From Pseudomonas fluorescens (GTDB lineage Bacteria; Pseudomonadota; Gammaproteobacteria; Pseudomonadales; Pseudomonadaceae), in assembly GCA_902825215.1 (NCBI GenBank), contig LR782234.1:6031001-6095000 (forward strand): a stretch of DNA of 64,000 nucleotides. Direction: 5' to 3'. The position numbers and the translations under genes were made by a program. The notes beneath the pieces were generated by a model. The model saw only the letters and a list, made by a program, of their open reading frames with translations. It did no database searches and was not told where the DNA came from. Shown here one piece after another: positions 60,870 to 64,000 of the stretch (position 1 is its first letter; the number at the start of each line of letters is the position of its first letter).

Positions 60870-63115
60870 TGTTTTTGTCTCTTTATAAAAGACGGAATGG
60901 CCACCGGCGGCTCTCCAGCTGTGCCATTCACATACAATAAGTCAGAAAGAATAGCCTGGACATTAGTAAACGTATCTCTACGCTCAGGAAGCCCATTCAT
61001 TCGAATAGTTGTCGTCGGCTTGCCCGTATTCACATGGCGCCCAACGCGATCCAAAGTTGGATTACTCAAGCGATCCTCCGACTTTAGAGCAATACTACAT
61101 TGGTGGGCCTTCCAATTGTAGTCGTCACAGACATCTACTTTCCAAATGACATTAGCCGTCACAGGATCGCTTGTATTATTGGCTCTATTTTTTGCCCACC
61201 AAAAGCCTGCGCTTTCAGCTTGATCATAGGATTCAGTTTCGACCTTATTTCTCCAAACAACATTTTGCGCAGCGTTCGAGGTAATTCTCCCTCTGTGCTT
61301 AAAGTACTTTAGATAATTTTCTTCATGCGTAATTTGGATTATTCCTCGCCCGTACCAATCGCCATATTTTTTGTCTTTACCACGTCCAAGCTCAGCAAAT
61401 TGAGAGAAAAACCCAGACTCCACCAAACCATTAGCCACAAACTGAGCCATACGTTGCTTGGTAACTATTAGATATTTCCGCATTACCTTGTTGAGCGAAG
61501 TCTTAATGCTTGCTGCTCTATCAGATGCGCGCGAAAAAGGAATACTTGCTCTATAGAGAACTCTACTTTTGTGATCCTCCCCAATGAAAGACCTAGGGAT
61601 ACACTGCACCAATTCTTCTGCACTTAGCCACGTGCACGTCCTGAAAATCTCAATAAATTCTTTAGGTGGGAAATGCCAATGTTTTACTTTGATATCTGCC
61701 AAGCCCGCATCCTCCCAGAAAGCCATAGCTTCTTGGTGAGCTTTAAGCTTTTCATAATCGCCTTTTGGCATCGCAGGACCTAGCTCTGAGTCTCTCTGCA
61801 ACCAGCCATAACGTGTATCGAAGTCGCTTTTACCCCACTCACTCGGAAACTTGAATATGCATCGTTTGATTTTCTCTCGAGAAGCTGCGGTCTCAATAAT
61901 AGCTTTATTATGTTGCTTGATACGGTATGCCTTGCTGTAAACATGTTCCTCTTCGGGCTTTACAGGATTATATTTCGTGTCAGGATTACTCGATATATCT
62001 AATATACTCCTGGAAGGCGGAAATAGAGGGTCCTCATCAAGCTTCAAAAGTGATCTCAAATAAGGTGACTGGCAATGACTGTCTTCATCCGTATCATCAT
62101 CAATCAATTTCCACCCTCGCCAATGAGGAAAATCCGCATCACTGAAACACGTCACAGTGCTTGAATTCAAGTCAAACCATGCAGCGCCACTTGGCAGCGA
62201 AACTTTTCGCCAATGCGCAGCATTAGCTGGTGTAAGAGCATCGGGTCCTAGTACTCGCCCAAATCGGAGCATTTCATAGCCTGCACTCGCACACGCTGGG
62301 TAACGCTTAACTGCTTCTTCGTATAATTCAAACTCAAAATCCTTGGCTTCGTTTTGCTCACCAATACATTCACCGGCCAGATTATAAGCACTAATTTTGC
62401 ACTGTCCTTGTGTATAGCTCATACGCAAAAATAGGTCCTCGGCGGGACGAGTAATACGAGCAGATGTATTGGTAGATTCGACCCAAGACGCAGGATGATC
62501 GCAATAACCCACGACTTCGGGAGGCAAATAAAAATACATGTCACCCCAGCAACTATCCTTCCTACCAGAGGCGATCTGGTACTTCAATTCTCGCTCCGAC
62601 CGACCTGTTATTTTATTTATTTGGCTATCATCTGAAATAATTTCGAAATGAATTTTGCTGTCAGCACCATAAATTTTCCCAGCTTCACCTAGACTCTCTT
62701 TACGATAGACCTGCATGCCCCTCTTCGGATCTTTCATCGTAATTTTGGAAAGGTGCATATATATTGAATAGAACACTACTCTTGCGTTTGCGCCCTCTCC
62801 AATCTCAGTCTCATGCCTTAAAACTATGCAGCCGTTATCGGTCCAACCACTGTAGTTCAACGGAGCATCAGGATTTGTATCGATAGCGGTTGGCTCACGG
62901 AAGTAGGCCAATGTGCCATCCGCAATCGCGCGTACCGGCAGCGCACGTCCAGCCTCTTTAGGCGCTTTAAGGTGAGTACCACCATGCCAGTTCAAATCAA
63001 AGCTGATCGGGAAAAAGCCATCACCCGGCTCTCCACACAGCATTGCTCGATTCAAATACGCTTCGTCAGTCTCTCCGGCCGTCGGAGCTGGAAGAAATGG
63101 AGGGCTAATCAACAT
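60866..63115 (-). CDS. Putative T6SS peptidoglycan-hydrolase effector (M23-like + GH19/lysozyme-like)
   Basis: 749 residues, no signal peptide. Residues about 40-165 look like an M23/LytM peptidase (HGGTHLKAP, VRAIADGTLAYF, NGCIVLRHE, YSIYMHLSK, KIHFEI), but the usual HxH reads K154-I-H156 and the HxxxD box is altered, so activity is doubtful. Residues about 550-700 match the GH19 chitinase/lysozyme-like fold: MAQFVANGLVESGFFSQFAELG with candidate catalytic Glu566, then YGDWYGRGIIQITHEENYLKYF. Residues 170-540 are unassigned. It starts 49 bp after vgrG and overlaps the immunity gene. A leaderless cell-wall hydrolase next to vgrG points to type VI delivery into rival periplasms. Confidence 0.8.
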   Translation of the reverse strand: MLISPPFLPAPTAGETDEAYLNRAMLCGEPGDGFFPISFDLNWHGGTHLKAPKEAGRALPVRAIADGTLAYFREPTAIDTNPDAPLNYSGWTDNGCIVLRHETEIGEGANARVVFYSIYMHLSKITMKDPKRGMQVYRKESLGEAGKIYGADSKIHFEIISDDSQINKITGRSERELKYQIASGRKDSCWGDMYFYLPPEVVGYCDHPASWVESTNTSARITRPAEDLFLRMSYTQGQCKISAYNLAGECIGEQNEAKDFEFELYEEAVKRYPACASAGYEMLRFGRVLGPDALTPANAAHWRKVSLPSGAAWFDLNSSTVTCFSDADFPHWRGWKLIDDDTDEDSHCQSPYLRSLLKLDEDPLFPPSRSILDISSNPDTKYNPVKPEEEHVYSKAYRIKQHNKAIIETAASREKIKRCIFKFPSEWGKSDFDTRYGWLQRDSELGPAMPKGDYEKLKAHQEAMAFWEDAGLADIKVKHWHFPPKEFIEIFRTCTWLSAEELVQCIPRSFIGEDHKSRVLYRASIPFSRASDRAASIKTSLNKVMRKYLIVTKQRMAQFVANGLVESGFFSQFAELGRGKDKKYGDWYGRGIIQITHEENYLKYFKHRGRITSNAAQNVVWRNKVETESYDQAESAGFWWAKNRANNTSDPVTANVIWKVDVCDDYNWKAHQCSIALKSEDRLSNPTLDRVGRHVNTGKPTTTIRMNGLPERRDTFTNVQAILSDLLYVNGTAGEPPVAIPSFIKRQKQ

Positions 63116-63164
63116 AGGTGTGATCCATATTTAATAAATTCTTCAAATCCATTGAGCGCTGACG

Positions 63165-64000
63165 TCACAGCGATAACAGGTACTTTGTTTTAGGTTTCGG
63201 CTCTTCTGGCGCGTTCGCAATCGCCTGATCCATCAAACTCCCCGCCTTATCCTTATCCGCCGCCCCCGGCAGTACTGGCGGTTTAATCCCGATCCCGGTA
63301 CCCGACCCAGCCGAGCCACCGGCATTAATCTTGATCACCGGCCCAACCACCGTCACCCCACCGCCATCGAGCTTGATAAAGCTCCCACCTCCAAGAATGG
63401 TCAGCTCCGTCCCCGCCTCAATAACAATCTTGTCCCCAGCCTTGAGGTGAATCTCTTTCCCCACACTGGTGAGTTGCGCAGTTCCCAGCTTCACATGCTG
63501 GTTCTGCCCAATCGTCAAATGATCATCCAGCTTCGCCTCAACCTTGCGGTCGGAGATCGTGGTGCGGTGTTCTTCAGCCTTCAGCTCGGTGTAGGAGTTC
63601 TTCACCACCGTGTCATGACGTTCATTGCCGACCCGAATCTTCTGATCGTGCTCAACGTTTTCATCCCAATCGCGCTGGGCGTGGATGTAGATTTGCTCGG
63701 CGCCTTTCTTGTCTTCGATGCGCAGTTCGTTGTACCCACCGCCACCCGGTGAGCTGAGGGTTTTGAACACGCTGCGGGTTTTGTTCGCCGGCAAGGCATA
63801 CGGCACCGGGTTTTCCTTGTGGTACAGGCAGCCGGTGACAAGGGGTTGGTCGGGGTCGCCTTCGAGGAAGGTGACGAGGACTTCCATGCCGATGCGCGGG
63901 ATGCTGATCGCACCGTAGCGGTCGCCGGCCCAGGCGCTGGAGACGCGCAGCCAGCAGCTGGTTTTGTCGTCGGCGAGGCCTTCGCGGTCCCAGTGGAACT
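63165..64000 (-). CDS. vgrG: Type VI secretion tip protein VgrG (C-terminal part)
   Basis: The minus-strand frame is open to the right edge: upstream of the ATG at 63887 it reads FHWDREGLADDKTSCWLRVS and SAWAGDRYGAISIPRIGMEV, so the gene begins outside the window. The visible 278 residues hold the gp5-like spike part (WLRVSSAWAGDRYG, EVLVTFLEGDPDQPLVTGCLYH), the repetitive beta-helix region (IGQNQHVKLGTAQLTSVGKEIHLKAGDKIVIEAGTEL) and a Gly/Pro-rich tail (to KTKYLLSL) that may dock the effector. VgrG caps the Hcp tube of the T6SS. GC content is normal, unlike the next gene. Confidence 0.95.
   Translation of the reverse strand, partial: FHWDREGLADDKTSCWLRVSSAWAGDRYGAISIPRIGMEVLVTFLEGDPDQPLVTGCLYHKENPVPYALPANKTRSVFKTLSSPGGGGYNELRIEDKKGAEQIYIHAQRDWDENVEHDQKIRVGNERHDTVVKNSYTELKAEEHRTTISDRKVEAKLDDHLTIGQNQHVKLGTAQLTSVGKEIHLKAGDKIVIEAGTELTILGGGSFIKLDGGGVTVVGPVIKINAGGSAGSGTGIGIKPPVLPGAADKDKAGSLMDQAIANAPEEPKPKTKYLLSL

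Overview
The window is a GC-rich chromosomal segment of a Pseudomonas, most likely of the P. fluorescens group. The evidence is the conserved gene order (rep-xpt, cycB, alr/ridA/dadA/lrp, rpmG-rpmB, radC, coaBC-dut-algC-argB, pyrE-crc, rph-yicC-gmk-rpoZ-spoT-ridA, exbB-exbD-tonB, oxyR-recG), the presence of Crc, and many REP/REPIN palindromes of the fluorescens type. No tRNA, rRNA, CRISPR array, insertion sequence or prophage was found.

Layout. 1-7.6 kb: tail of a MATE efflux pump, a GGDEF/EAL phosphodiesterase, Rep helicase, xanthine phosphoribosyltransferase and an acetyl-CoA hydrolase/transferase. 8-21.7 kb: amino-acid and polyamine catabolism, with cytochrome c5, a PauR-like regulator, the dadA-ridA-alr operon divergent from lrp, a PauB-like FAD oxidase, a MocR regulator, a phospholipase D lipoprotein, an MFS carrier and a PauC-like aldehyde dehydrogenase. 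21.9-31.1 kb: L33/L28, a peptide-binding protein, RadC, and the CoA, dUTP, alginate/LPS sugar, arginine and pyrimidine genes, ending with Crc. 31.2-43 kb: GltS, RNase PH, YicC, Gmk, RpoZ, SpoT, RidA and the ExbB-ExbD-TonB energiser. 43-48.1 kb: OxyR, RecG, an HDOD protein and an SCP2-like protein.

48.1-64 kb is the accessory part. A DUF6124 gene has a long structured leader. It is followed by a 15-kb run of minus-strand genes leading back from a truncated vgrG at the right edge. Next to vgrG lies a large leaderless protein with an M23-like N-terminal domain and a GH19/lysozyme-like C-terminal domain, the organisation expected of a type VI secretion peptidoglycan-hydrolase effector. A small exported protein overlaps its stop codon by 4 bp and is the likely immunity protein. 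Further small exported proteins follow, two of them with N-terminal domains of the LprI lysozyme-inhibitor family. The effector and the genes next to it are AT-rich (25/60 G+C in the line at 61921, against 36/60 in vgrG at 63361 and 41/60 in recG at 45001), which suggests a transferred cassette. Within the same run sits a two-gene unit coding for a membrane-anchored TIGR01777-type SDR and a fusion of an alpha/beta-hydrolase lacking its nucleophile with a PEP-synthase-like phosphotransferase. This unit has no function I can name.

The most interesting objects are the vgrG effector with its array of candidate immunity genes (about 49-63 kb), the hydrolase/PEP-synthase fusion operon (53.0-56.9 kb), and the DUF6124 leader (48.4-48.7 kb).
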